From Helianthus annuus (lineage: Eukaryota > Streptophyta > Magnoliopsida > Asterales > Asteraceae): a DNA stretch of 64,000 bases. Below are positions 43,313-55,180 of the stretch, one piece after another; the stretch's first letter is position 1, and every line of letters begins with the position of its first letter. The notes beneath the pieces were generated by a model that was not told the origin of the DNA, made no database searches, and worked only from the letters and a program-made list of their open reading frames with translations. Made by a program: the position numbers and the translations under genes. Where the stretch lies: assembly GCF_002127325.2 (NCBI RefSeq), contig NC_035437.2:112732821-112796820 (forward strand). Reading direction: 5' to 3'.

Positions 43313-44252
43313 AGGTAGAAAAATTAGCCCGAATCTACACCGAAGAAATCATCTGTCGACATGGGACGCCTCGTGATATCATCTCTGACCACGATGGTCG
43401 GTTTACCTCGCGTCTTTGGGAAACGTTTCAATCTGCTCTCGGTATTACTCTTAATCTAAGTACCGCTTTCTATCCCCAAACCGACGGTCAGACTGAAAGA
43501 ACGATTCGTACCCTTGAAGATATGCTTCACTCGTGTGTCATAGATTTCAGTGGTAATTGGGACGCGCACTTACCTTTGGTCGAATTCACGTACAATAACA
43601 GTTATCATTCTAGCATCCAAATGGCACCATTTGAGGCATTATACGGAAGAAAATGTCGAGTGCCTATTGTATGGCATGAGACCGGGATGCACAAATTACC
43701 GGTCCTGAGCTGTTGCAAGAAACGACTGACAAAATCCTCCAAATTCGAGACGATCTGCTGAAAGCTCGAAGTCGTCGGAAAAGTTACGTCGATAGACGCC
43801 GCAAACCCCTTGAATTTGACGTTGGCGATCACGTACTCCTAAAGGTATCACCTTGGAAGTGTGTGATCAGATTCGGCAAGAAAGGAAAGCTCGCGCCTCG
43901 ATATGTGGGACCCTTTAAGATTCTGGAAAGGATTGGCAAAGTGGCCTACAGACTCGAACTACCGGAGGAACTTAGCAACGTCCACCCGACTTTCCATGTT
44001 TCGAACCTCAGAAAGTGTCCGGCTGAGCAGAATTTACAAGTGCCACTTGAGGATCTACAAGTGGACGAAACGTTACACTTCATGGAGAAGCCTATCGAGA
44101 TCATGGACCGAGAAACCAAGAAGCTTAGGCGCTCACGCATTCCCATTGTGAAGGTCTGCTGGGAAGGCAAACGCGGCATAGAGTTCACCTGGGAACTCGA
44201 AAGTGACATGAAGGCGAAGTACCCTCAGCTCTTTGTTACGCCTGCCCCTTAA
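43313..44252 (+). pseudogene. E2 integrase C-terminal half and chromodomain-like tail (broken)
   Basis: The frame resumes after the CTTTA duplication with the rest of the catalytic core (DIISDHDGRFTS near 43375, GQTERTIRTLEDML near 43489, NNSYHSS). A frameshift near 43683 moves the end into the frame 43713-44252. The C-terminal part has the [19 protein letters not shown] segment and then a chromodomain-like tail (MDRETKKLRRSRIPIVKV and EFTWE). It ends at TAA 44250-44252. Removing E3 makes this the direct continuation of 37077-37426. Confidence 0.87.
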
Positions 44253-44285
44253 TTTCGGGACGAAATTCCCTAAAGAAGGGGAGGC
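44251..44285 (+). other. E2 pre-PPT stem-loop and polypurine tract
   Basis: AATTTCG-GGA-CGAAATT (44251-44267) starts on the stop codon of pol. AAAGAAGGGGAGG follows directly before the LTR. Confidence 0.8.
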
Positions 44286-46857
44286 TGTAATAACCCGAGT
44301 TTTGAAAGTCAAAGTACAAGTCAAAGTCAAAGTTAAAGGAAGAAAAGATTGCTAATTGCGATATGTCACTCTTGCTTAACTATTGTTTTTACTTCATTGA
44401 CTTGTAATTGAATTCTATTATTTGTTTATTTTAGTTGTATTATGTGGAGTATCTATAATAATCGAGATTTAATCGCCTTATCGCTAATCGCATCGCAATC
44501 ACATTTGCCACTTGGTTAATAGATGCTGTATATTGTTTTACGTGTGTGTGTGCTACTTATGTGTTACTTGTGAATGTTTGTTAATCGAAACGCAATCGCA
44601 ACTCTATCGCAACGCAATTTAATCGCAAACGCTAAACGCAAGTTAATTATGATGATTGTATGTTAGATATAGTATTCGTGTGGCTATTAATTAAATCTAT
44701 CGCATCGCTTAATTAACACTCGCTCAAACGCATCGCAATGCTCAACACGCAAAACGAAACGCTGAAACCTAACTCACCGGATCACTTGGATCGAATGACC
44801 ATTCGATCGAATGGTCATCCGTACGGATGGCCATCCGATTGGATGATGGCCATCCGAACGGTTTGCCATCCGATCCGACACCTGCGCCACTTTCCTCTTT
44901 TGGAAACATATAAATAGCCCCTATCACATCACAAACAGAGATGTGACAGCTCCCTCTCCGACCAGCATGCTCAAGCTCTCTTTTCTTTCGATTTCTCATG
45001 ATTCTTGTAAGTTTTCAACTCAAATCTTGTACATCTATCATCTACACACACTTCTTCATCATCTTCACCTTTGAGTCTTCACTTTTAACCATGAAATCAA
45101 CGGATTTGAGGTGTTCTAGGATGATGTTATCATGGAGTTCTTATGAACTTCAAGTTTGGCCTCATTCCACCAAGAACAACTCAGATCTAAAGGATTTCAA
45201 CATGTTTTAACACTGAGTTCGCATAGATCTGAACATTTTCAAGGTTAAAAGGATTGAAAGATGTTTTCTTAACTTTTCCTTCAACTCTTTTACACTCAAT
45301 GCACTCAAAACCGATAGAATCGGAGCTCATTCAGGCCTTCCACTCTTTTCTAGTGAAGTGTCGGACTGAGATCTGATTCCTATCAAAGAGACAACCGATT
45401 TCGGGGTGAACATGAACAACCATCACGAACCATTAACTGATCAAGCTGGGGTGATTCCCACTTTGATCGGATAACTTGGGCCCTGGCGGAGTTCTCGTTG
45501 TTTAACGCGTTGTCATACCATCTCGATCAGACCGCAACTTCTCAGATTTAACAAATTTTCAAGTTTTCAAAACGATCAGGTTATGGAACGGATTCCCGTC
45601 CGATCGGATTGCCATCCGATCGAACGACAATCCGATCGGATTGCACTTGGTCTTGACACTTAAACATTTTCAACATTTTCAAAACATATCAGTTTCTAAC
45701 AGATTGCCATCCAATCGGAAGACCATCCGATCGAATGACAATCCTGCTGTGAACCTGTTCTCTGAGGAATGTCTCTCTGGACGGATCGCCATCCGATCAA
45801 ACGACCGTTCGATCGAATGACCTGAAAGGTAGAGATACTTCTCTGATCTTAAAATGCTACAACGAAAACTTCAAAGCCATCATACACAAACACATCCATC
45901 CCAAACGAATGCCAATCCGACTGAATGGCCATCCGACCGGAAGACCATTCGAACGGATTGACATCAGATCGAATGACCATCCGTTCGGATTGTCATCCGA
46001 TCGGATGACCACTCGTCACCCAGTTCACTTGCATCGTTTAACGCGCCGTTCTTCGCTTATGCTATCGTTAAACTGTTCAGGCTAATTTCTCAGCGCTCCC
46101 TTCAATCCAAGAGAGTGTTTATTTACTAAGCACGATCTGTGAGTATACTCGATCCCTTATTGCTTTACGCACTTTTGGGTGTTACATACATTACCTATAT
46201 CAAATCACATCGATCACACAACGCAACACTTTTATACGCTAACCGTTACTGCATGTTTTACTTACTACTTGATGAATGCTTGTATGTTATGTTTACACAA
46301 TGATTGTTGCCTGACACCTTAGCAACAATAGTACTATAGTTTGGACTCAGCACCTGTCGTGGACAGGGGTTGTTAAGGGTTTACTTCACGTGTCCCAGTG
46401 GGGATATGTGTTACGCATTCTTCAACTCGCAGTCACGTCTGTGCATATTTCGTTGTCTATAACCTACATGCTTCACTTTGCTACATGTTACATGCTGGTT
46501 ATGCGTAAACGATTTTTGATATCTATTATACTATTAAACTTGTATGCTCACCTTTACACTTTGTGTATTGACCTCTATTTTAACATATGTGATAGGTGTT
46601 TAGGATGCTTGCTCGTTATTTGCTGGAATCAAGCTAGAATGGAGTCTAGAAACAAATCTAATAAAATCTGAGTTGTCGGAACATTTGATATGTCTTTGAG
46701 AAAACAATGTCTGTAATAATTGCTTTTATTTGACATATTATGGTATGGGACATAATGTTAAATATCTGGTAATTTTAGTTGTTATGGATTTCTCCTGGAC
46801 AATCTGTTTCGCTTTGTGCCGCGCCCCGATGATTCCGCCATCGGTTGGGGTGTGACA
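44286..46857 (+). repeat. E2 3' LTR (2572 bp)
   Basis: TGTAATAACCCG to GGGTGTGACA, followed by CTACC. It lacks the hAT MITE. TATA box at 44909-44916 and palindrome clusters at about 44792-44875 and 45590-46015. The frame at 46390-46671 mirrors that of the 5' LTR and is not supported as a gene. Confidence 0.9.
44909..44916 (+). promoter_or_regulatory. E2 3' LTR TATA box
   Basis: TATAAATA in the same position as 30682-30689 of the 5' LTR. Confidence 0.55.
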
Positions 46858-47276
46858 CTACCCTTTAAAGCCCTCTTGATATTTGCAAGGATTTAACGTC
46901 AAAAAGGAGGAGGTTTGATCGATTGTCAAGCCTATGATAGGAGTAAGTTCCAAAATCGGGCATGAGCGTTCTCACTTACACAACTTCAGCCGAGTGTTGA
47001 GTGACCACTTCTGAGGTGTGTAAATATGTATATAACCAAATGGAATTTTATAAAGGCATGTTATGCCAAAAGTGAATAATTTTTCTTAACTTGTGTTTTA
47101 AATAAATTATGACGTACATGATTATAAATAAAAAAATATAAATTTAGGACTTGGATTCCCGACACTCTAAAGATGAGACCAAAACCTTCTCTTCCATCTA
47201 TTCCGTTTGGGTGTGTAAGCCACATTTAAGAGTTTTGCTTGAGAACAAGCAAAGCTTTAAGTGTTGGGGGTATTTG
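46858..47276 (+). other. Tail of an Athila/Tat-type element interrupted by E2
   Basis: No reading frame. The last part (AAGCAAAGCTTTAAGTGTTGGGGGTATT, from about 47248) ends in a G-rich tract directly before a TGATGTGCATA start. This looks like a polypurine tract-LTR junction of the Athila/Tat kind. It probably continues 28470-29507 across E2. Confidence 0.45.
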
Positions 47277-47407
47277 ATGTGCATAAAATACAACATATTA
47301 AATGTATCAAATACGGCGTAAAATCAACCCTTTTTCGGTACTAATGTTGGAAAAAGCTTGTTTTTTTGTTCCTTTTTAATTTACAGGTTCAAAAGAGCTT
47401 AAATGTG
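47277..47407 (+). repeat. Head of an Athila/Tat-type LTR, truncated by E4a
   Basis: Starts TGATGTGCATAAAATAC and stops where homology to E4 pol begins (CAGAGATGAGGGAATTGAG at 47408). No partner LTR is seen in the window. Confidence 0.4.
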
Positions 47408-50080
47408 CAGAGATGAGGGAATTGAGAACGCAGCTAGATGATTTGCTAGCCAAAGGTTTTATTAGACCTAGTTCGTCTCATGGGGAGCACCAATCTTGTT
47501 CATCAAGAAGAAAGATGGTTCGATGCGCTTATGCATCGATTACCGTGAGCTTAATAAGGTCACTATCAAGAACAGGTATCCCTTACCCAGGATCGACGAT
47601 CTGTTCGACCAGTTACAGGGAGCAAGTTACTTTTCTAAGATAGATCTCAGGTCAGGCTATCATCAATTGAAGGTCAAGGAAGAAGATGTACACAAAACTG
47701 CATTTAGGACTCGCTATGGTCATTACGAGTTTCTAGTGATGCCTTTTGGGCTCACCAATGCACCTGCCGCATTCATGGATCTCATGAATTGCGTTTGCAA
47801 GCCTTACCTAGATAAATTTGTCATCGTCTTCATCGATGACATCCTCATCTACTCAAATAGCCAAGCTGACCACGAGAAACATCTCCACTGCATTCTAAAA
47901 CTGCTACATCAAGAAAAGCTCTATGCCAAATTCTCTAAGTGTGAATTTTAGCTTCGTGAAGTCCAGTTCCTTGGACATGTTATGAGTGAGCATGGTATCC
48001 AAGTGGATCCCGCAAAAATTGAAGCTATTATAAATTGGCAAGAGCCTAAGACGCCTACGGAGATTCGCAGTTTCCTAGGATTGACAGGGTACTACAGACG
48101 CTTTATCGAAAACTTCTCAAGAATTGCAACACCCCTGACTTTACTCACTCGCAAGAATAGTAAGTTCGATTCTGGGCCTAAGCAGCAAGAATCCTTTGAT
48201 ATTTTGAAGCAGAAGTTGAGCAATGCTCCCGTATTGACATTGCCTGATGGGATTGATGAGTTTGTAGTTTACTGTGATGCATCAAACACCGGGATGGGTT
48301 GTGTGTTAATGCAGAAAGGCAAAGTCATCGCCTACGCTTCACGACAGTTGAAAGTGCACGAAAAGAACTACACCACCCATGATTTGGAGCTGGGTGCCGT
48401 TGTATTTGCACTGAAGCTTTGGAGACACTATCTGTATGGGACTAAGTATGTGATATACTCTGATCACAAAAGCCTTCAACACTTGTTCAATAAGAAGGAC
48501 TTGAACATGAGACAGCGACGCTGGATGGAAACTCTGAATGATTATGATTGTGAAATAAGATACCATCCAGGCAAGGCCAATGTAGTCGCAGACGCCTTAA
48601 GTAGAAAAGAAAGAGTGAAGCCAATAAGAATCAATGCCAAGAGCATTGAAATTAAAAATAGCTTAAATGAATGGTTGTTAGCGGCGCAGAAGGAAGCTGT
48701 TTTAGAAGCTAACTACCCTGATGAAAAGCTAGGGGTAACTGAAGAACAGTTATCCTACGGCAAGGACGGAATCTTAAGATTAAATGGGTGAATATGGTTC
48801 CGGTCTATGGAGGACTTCGGGATGTTATCCTCCAGGAAGCCCACAGTTCCAAATATTCCGTTCATCCTGGAGCTGACAAGATGTACCAGGATTTAAAGGC
48901 AAATTATTGGTGGATAGGCTTGAAGAAGTCTATTGCTGCCTATGTAGCTAAATGTCTGACGTGTGCTCAAGTCAAGGCTGAACACCAGAAACCGTCAGGT
49001 TTGCTACAACTGCCTGAAATTCCCACTTGGAAATGGGAAATGGTAACAATGGATTTCATTACCAAATTACCAAAAACGAAGAAGGGAAATGATACTATAT
49101 GGGTCATAGTTGACAGACAGACTAAGTCAGCACATTTCCTACCCATTAAGGAGACTTATAGCTCCGACATGTTAGCCCAACTGTACGTGGATAAGATTGT
49201 ATCTTTACATGGCGTACCAGTATCTATTATCTCTGATAGGGATACTAGATACACATCACGTTTTTGGAAAAGTTTCCAACAGTCTCTGGGCACGCAATTG
49301 AATTTTAGTACGGCTTACCATCCTCAGACGGATGGGCAGCGTGAGCGTACCATCCCGACTCTTGAAGACATGCTTCGTGCATGTGTAATTGATTTAGGAG
49401 GTAGCTGGGATAAGCACCTACCTTTGGTCGAGTTCTCCTACAACAATAGCTACCATACCAGCATTCAGGCTGCACCTTTTGAGGCACTATATGGCAGAAA
49501 ATGCAGAACACCCATCTGTTGGGCAGAAGTAGGAGACACTCAATTATCAGGTCCTGATATAGTCTTTGAGACAACGGACAAGATTGTCCAGATTTGTGAC
49601 CGCCTAAAAGCTGCCCGGGATAGGCAGAAGAGCTATGCTGATAAAAGGCGGAAACCTCTCAAGTTTGAGGTTGGTGATAAAGTTCTGCTTAAAGTATCAC
49701 CTTGGAAAGGGGTGATGCGATTTGGCAAGAAAGGTAAGTTAAGCCCGAGGTATATAGGACCATTCGAGATCATCGAATGTGTAGGGTCAGTGGCTTATAA
49801 GTTAAACTTACTGGAAGAGCTCAGTGGTATTCATAATGTATTCCACATCTGCAATCTGAAGAAATGTTTAGCTGATGAATCGCTAGTCATACCACATACA
49901 GATGTGCACATAGATGAGAGCTTGAAATTTGTGGAAAAACCTGTGTCGATTGAGGATCGACAGGTAAAGAAGCTTCGAAGGAAGCTTGTGCCTATTGTCA
50001 AGGTGAAATGGGATGCCCGTAGAGGTCCCGAATATACGTGGGAGTTAGAGTCCACAATGAAAGAAAAATACCCTTAATTA
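47408..50080 (+). pseudogene. E4a pol fragment: RT, RNase H, integrase, chromodomain-like tail
   Basis: Matches 58071-60748 with few base differences. It begins abruptly inside the RT linker, so gag, protease and the 5' end are missing. Breaks: a 1-bp deletion near 47477 (SSPWGAP region), a Trp codon turned to TAG at 47949-47951, a TGA at 48789-48791 with a nearby 1-bp deletion, and a TAA near the C-terminus (50075-50077). RT motif FIDDILIYS is near 47830; RNase [12 protein letters not shown] near 48271; integrase [12 protein letters not shown] near 48955 and the core near 49045-49370. One signature residue is altered (GQRERT near 49336, against GQSERT in E4b). The tail has [16 protein letters not shown] and EYTWE. 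Confidence 0.9.
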
Positions 50081-50087
50081 TTTTCAT

Positions 50088-50125
50088 AAATCTCGAGGTT
50101 GAGATTTCTTTGAAGGGGGTGAGGA
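50088..50125 (+). other. E4a pre-PPT stem-loop and polypurine tract
   Basis: AAATCTC-GAGGTT-GAGATTT (50088-50107) is followed by TGAAGGGGGTGAGGA (50111-50125) and the LTR. E4b has the same at 60748-60785. Confidence 0.8.
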
Positions 50126-50732
50126 TGTAACACCTTGAAAATTTATGTCCATTAATGTATTGACACGTGTCATGTACTCGAACGTGTGAAAGAATACTTT
50201 AAAGGGGCTACAGTTGACAAACAGGGAAACTATGTGAATATAAGGGTCCAAAGTGTCAACAATGGATAATTATATTTTAAAATAGCCCTACAAGATGTTT
50301 ATACCCTTACACGAATAAATCATGGATCATACGAAACTAATTGTGAAAGGAAGTGAGGAATTACAAACTACAGGGGCTAAATGTGTCAACATGTTTAAAG
50401 TATACCTCTGAGTGACCTTTTAGCAAACCCGAAGTTTTGTAACAATTAAATTATGCTCACAAGAATAAGTGATAAAAATTGCACAAGGTTTCGATAATGT
50501 ATGAGAAAGTTGTGCTAACATTCGTATGTAAGGGGTTAAAAGTGTAAATATCACAATTCTTTATTCGGAAGCCTTCCTCAAGTGTTCAAAACTTTCCAAT
50601 GCATGGCCACACTCTCTAGGACACCCCAGACCTATTTTCACTGACTTTGCATGCTGAAAATGTCGGAATATCGAATATCAAGAGTGCAGGGACTGAACAT
50701 GCAACAAAACAACAAAACTTTAAAACTGGTCC

Positions 50733-50771
50733 CCTCGCGTGGCGCGAGGACCTGTCGCGTGGCGCGACAGG
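50733..50771 (+). repeat. Two GC-rich hairpins in E4 LTR
   Basis: CCTCGCG-TGG-CGCGAGG (50733-50749) is followed one base later by CCTGTCGCG-TGG-CGCGACAGG (50751-50771). Both keep the core CGCG-TGG-CGCG while the outer stem changes in a paired manner. They lie about 170 bp upstream of the TATA box, hence in U3. The truncated LTR at 60786 ends before this point. Confidence 0.85.
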
Positions 50772-50943
50772 GGAGGTTTTCCAGCAGAACTGGCAGATGT
50801 CTGTTTGCAGGTTGCACCGCCTTAGTTGCCTAGTTTCTCGATTCCAGGGGCTTCTCCAATGGTTTTTACGGCATAGGGACACCTGGGACTGATCCAAGAA
50901 CACTTGTAGACTTGTGTGTAACATTCTTATGGCATCTAAGGTC

Positions 50944-50952
50944 CTATATAAG
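50944..50952 (+). promoter_or_regulatory. E4 LTR TATA box
   Basis: CTATATAAG at 50944-50952 is the best TATA box in the LTR, with an AC/CT-rich stretch about 30 bp downstream that suits a start site. Confidence 0.5.
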
Positions 50953-53713
50953 AACACATTGTTGTAACTATGATCCTTGCACATTTCATTTATACTTGAC
51001 ACATTCACAACTTCATTTCTGGAGCTCCTCTGATCAACATCAAGCTTCCTAGTGATCTCTAATTATAATTAGGACTCTTGTAAGTGTCCTTAACCTTTCC
51101 TAATTCATTTTAGCTTAGTTAATTAGCAAAAAGTCAAACCGTCGTAATTAAGGTTTGACTTCGAGATTACTCATAATTTATTCAGTCAAATATCAAATTA
51201 AAAATACCTTTGAGTAGGTAATTATGTGGGTAATAAACCCTTAAAATGGTATTCTCTGATTCCTACTCTAACTAGGTCAATTGTCGGGTCAAAGCTTACT
51301 TTAAAAAGTCAACAGAATGCTTATTTTCAAATTAATGCATAATTAGCAATGTAGGATCCATGCAACCTGTTTCATCATTAATATAACTTGGTAATTAATG
51401 TAAGAACATGTCTAAACATGCTCAACCCGACAATTTTCAGTTTAAGCTCGGTTCGGAACCGAAAGTCGCATAATTTGACTTCTGCTTTGACTTTCAGTTC
51501 TGACCCGTTTAAGCATGTTTTAGAAAGGCCTTAGAGCTTATTTAGGACTAGGTTTCATGTTAGTATAACCCCCTGAGATTATACAACTTGATTCTCTAGT
51601 CATCCGATTCACATGCATGTTTCCGTTAAATGCTTATATGCTGACCATTATGCCCAAATGACGTTAAGATATGATTTTTGGAAATGTAAAAGGGTAGACA
51701 CCTTAGCTATTGATTTATAAACTTGCACCTAAAATTTGACATCAGTTTGAGGTCTAGATTAAGAGTTATGCTCATTAGCGTAATTAGAAGCTTTTTAGTA
51801 AATAAACGGCGTAATTAGCATATAGCCTATCTAAACTCAATTTTTGATACCAAATTTATTACCCACTGATGTAATATAATATTTTGGGATTTTTGGAGAT
51901 TTTTATTTATTTTTAGGCTGAGCATAACATAGAGTTCTTAGCTTATTCGGTTAATGCCGGTTTTGCCCTTTTGAGCTATAAAATGAGTTTTATAAATCCT
52001 ATTGACCCCAAATATTTTTCTACTGATTTGATATGTTAAATAAATTATTTTGAGCCTTCTGGAATTATAAAAATATCAGCTTTCTATACAAAACCCGGAA
52101 ATGGCTCCAAATCGCCTTTTTAAGCGTTTTTAACACATAGTATGTAATAAAACCTTTTTAAATATATGGGGTTGATACCTACTGATGTATTCAGTAAATT
52201 TTTATATTCTAACAGTAGGCTAATGTTTTAAACTCAGAATTCCAGTTTTGACCTTCTAGGCCTATGTGAAATTACCAAAATGCCCTACGGTGCATAGTAT
52301 GGTTATAAGTAATAAATTTCACATATATATGATACCCTACTGTTATAACTTATTAAATTAAGTATATTTACTGATTTAATTAGACCTGTAACTCAGGTTA
52401 TTATTTAAACTCTTTATACCCTTTAAAATGACCAAAATGCCCTTATGAGGCATAGTTTGAGTTTAAAACCATTTTGGGCATAATGGAAGGTATCTTACAG
52501 ATATCACAACATATTTAAGGCATATTAACTTAGGAAACTTGTATATGACTCTTATGGTTACCCGTTACGCACTTTTCGCGTTCGGATCTGCTTATGTAAC
52601 TAGTTTACACATAATAGCCGAAACGGGTCAAACTATATCATTTTTGTCTCAAAATCCAGAATGTGTTTAAGTTACCCATATTAAACAAGTATACAAGCTT
52701 GTCGGGTCAAAACCACATTCTAAAACGATTTTCGTCTATTTATGCGATTAAACCGTATTCTTTTTTAAAACTAACAGGTCTAAGCTTAGGCTAAATTAAA
52801 GACCCGTTAGGATTCTAATAGGTTATTATAAACCTTCGTTCCAGAATGGGAGATCCAGTAAAAGATACATGCACTTTCTTGTTGTGAATTATACTTGCAA
52901 AGGTAAATACTTTTAACTTATTTTCCCTTATACGGGCTTGGGGTACGGTATATAAAATACCGCTTGGTCGAGCATTTGACCTTAATCGATTAGTGGTTAA
53001 GTATTATCAAGATGACCCATTTGAAAATTGGTTTTATTTGTTTTACGCCTTTGGGGGTTTAATGACCATGTCCCAGATATCCTTGGCATTATTCATGAAA
53101 TGGCCACGACCTTTGCACGCGGGTGTAGGGGTACACCCGACAATGTGCTTACATTCATTAAGGTATAACCGCTGGTTTCCCACCGCGGGACTATACTATG
53201 TGGTGTGTCTATTAATCTTTAACCCGGCACGAACCGGGCGACTGAACGCATAACACACATGTAATTCTTTTACAAGTTTAAATTTAATTAATTATTCCAA
53301 GTTATAAAAAGTTTTGTGCCATGTGCATTCAAATCAATTTTAAACATTTTCAAAATCAGTCAGTTAAATTGTATTTACCAGTGTAAACCGACGTATTTTC
53401 CCCAAAAAGGTTAAGTGCAGGTACTACATGTAATAGGCTGGCCTCTCCTTAGCATCACTTAGAAGTCTCGCAAGCTTGGATGCCTTTATCTGTTGAACTA
53501 TATTTTTCCTCTTTACTTTTGATCCACTTGTGGATCTGTTTCAACTGTTGTGATACTTAAATATTACAATATTTATTCAGTTGAAATAAATCTATCCTTT
53601 GCTTCCGCTGTGTATTTAAATATTTATGTTGTTTGACTATGATGATATCAACTACGTCACTATACCCCCACCAGGCCCACCGGTGACACGTGGAAAATAG
53701 GGGTGTGACAGGT

Positions 53714-53727
53714 TGGTATCAGAGCCA
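53714..53727 (+). other. E4b primer-binding site
   Basis: TGGTATCAGAGCCA begins 3 bp after the LTR; initiator-tRNA-Met type. Confidence 0.9.
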
Positions 53728-53920
53728 ACGCTGAGTGAATTAAACACTAGCCTTTTGTGTTTAGTCTCAGTTAAATAAATGCACATTCCTCGAGTTCCGA
53801 GTCTAGACAAAGAACATAGGACAAACTCTGTTTTGTTTTATTTTATTTTATTTTTGTCTTTATTTTATTTTATTTCATATTATATGTTGTTGTATCTTTG
53901 TTTTGTTGACAGGTTTGACC
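53728..53920 (+). other. E4b leader, T-rich, with a splice-acceptor-like end
   Basis: Repeated TTTTATTTTATTT runs (53835-53875) end in TTTGTTTTGTTGACAG, 10 bp before the ORF0 ATG at 53921. The inverted copy E5 keeps CTTGTTTTGACAG in the same place. This looks like a 3' splice site; no donor is firmly seen. Confidence 0.45.
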
Positions 53921-55145
53921 ATGCAACCTTGGATGAGACGAGGTCGGGGAAAGGCTCCTTTCACTAGCCACGACCACAAAGCCGGGCCTTCGCACCGGCG
54001 TACCCCTTCGATTACAATGAGCACAAGTCCTCAGGAGCCGTGGAGGACGTACGTTGAACCCGGGAGGCGATCTGTCTCCCTAAGCTCTTCACCTTCTTAC
54101 TTACACTCTTTTGGGCCTCAGTCTGAGAACGAGCCCAATAACCCTCAACCATCTTTCATACCCTTGCAGCGATCAAACTCGCATCATTCGTTTGGAGACC
54201 CCACTCCCGCCTTCCAGAGCCGGTTCAACCCGGCTAATTATATTCAAGAACCCGTGGGTTTTAACCCACTAGGACCCGAGGATCACTTCTCGGGTGAAAA
54301 TGACATGGATGAGGACACGGATCCCGTGGAGCCTGCAACCGGGACCCCGAACCATCCCATCGAGATCTCGGATGGGTCCTCATTTCACGGATCGCCTTAC
54401 CACGGTCGAGATAGCTACGAGGCGAGGTTCAGGCAGATTGATTGGTATTTTACCCCCTCTCACCACTCGTCTCCATACCAGCAGCAGCAGCAGGAACAGC
54501 AGCAGGATCCTTCCGAGGATCCTCGATTTGTGGCAGTCACTCCGCCACCACCACCACCTGTGGAGCAACCGCCTCAGGAGCCACCGAGGCGGAGAAGATC
54601 GAACGCGCGGATGTCTGTGCGAGGAGGAGTCCGCATCAGTACTCCTTAGCCCTCGAGTAGCAGTCACTATCCGCCACTCCCTGAAGAAGACCCGCAGATG
54701 GGGGGGGGGGACCATCAAACCCCGTCTTGGAGGTACACTCTGTGCCTGTGGTGCCACCATTGGGTTTTGATAACCCAATCCCTGCTTATGCCGGTCCAGC
54801 GGCATATAACCCGTTTGAGTTGCCGGGCCACAACAGCTTCAACTATGCTAATGTGGACCCGTACCAGGAGGCGTGGGACTACAATGCTCGTCACCTGAAG
54901 GGCCCTATGGTGGTCCTTGGACCACCAGGTACCCACCATATGTGTACCAGCAACAGCCACCTCCTCAACAGCCATATCAGCAGCCGCCGCAGCCGCAACT
55001 GATCCCACCGGAACGTCAACAAGAGGTGCTCGATAGATTGGGCCAATGTGAACAGGAAATTCGAACGGTGCGCGAGAACAACCGAGGCTTCTTTAAAGGT
55101 CTGTCAGACCTACTCAAGGGGAAGACCAAAAGAAGGGGTCATTGA
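53921..55145 (+). pseudogene. E4b ORF0: Pro/Gln-rich protein upstream of gag (broken)
   Basis: ATG 53921 opens about 243 codons to a TAG at 54647-54649. The frame then goes on in the same phase to a run of 11 G (54699-54709), where it shifts, and a second shift lies near 54880. The C-terminus is at TGA-free codons ending TGA/TAA near 55145. Features: basic N-terminus (RRGRGK), a Ser/His-rich segment (RRSVSLSSSPSY), an acidic stretch (MDEDTDPVEPATGTP), a Gln run, a PPPPPP stretch, a basic patch (PRRRRS), a second Pro/Gln run and a charged, coiled-coil-like end (QEVLDRLGQCEQEIRTVREN then KGKTKRRG). There is no zinc knuckle or enzyme motif. The inverted copy at 62174-63394 is homologous throughout. 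I do not know its function. Confidence 0.7.
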
Positions 55146-55180
55146 AGACCTTTGTTGTTTATTTTATTTAGTTGTAATCA

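Larger units (their letters stand above)
29508..46857 (+). mobile_element. E2: older, decayed Ty3/gypsy chromovirus carrying a hAT MITE and nested E3
   Basis: LTRs at 29508-32628 and 44286-46857 flank a PBS, gag-pol remnants and a polypurine tract. Target duplication is CGACC/CTACC (one mismatch). Several percent difference between the LTRs by eye, many stops and frameshifts, and the nested insertions make it older than E1. The polyprotein order gag, protease, RT, RNase H, integrase, chromodomain-like tail places it in the chromoviruses near E1. Integrase is split by E3 at 37432-43307. Confidence 0.9.
50126..53710 (+). repeat. E4 LTR shared by two tandem copies (3585 bp)
   Basis: TGTAACACCTTG to GGGTGTGACA. 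It has a pol gene and polypurine tract on its left and a PBS and gag region on its right. It is therefore 3' LTR of E4a and 5' LTR of E4b at once. It contains a TATA box, two GC-rich hairpins and long AT-rich stretches. The 86-codon frame at 52993-53253 is unsupported. Confidence 0.88.

Noticed and set aside
52993..53253. 86-codon frame in the E4 LTR
   Set aside because: Single, short, within LTR U5, with no homolog in the other LTR part available for comparison.
54380..54805. 141-codon minus-strand frame over ORF0 of E4b, and the plus-strand frames over ORF0 of E5
   Set aside because: They are antisense to the conserved Pro-rich ORF0, and the two copies do not share them.
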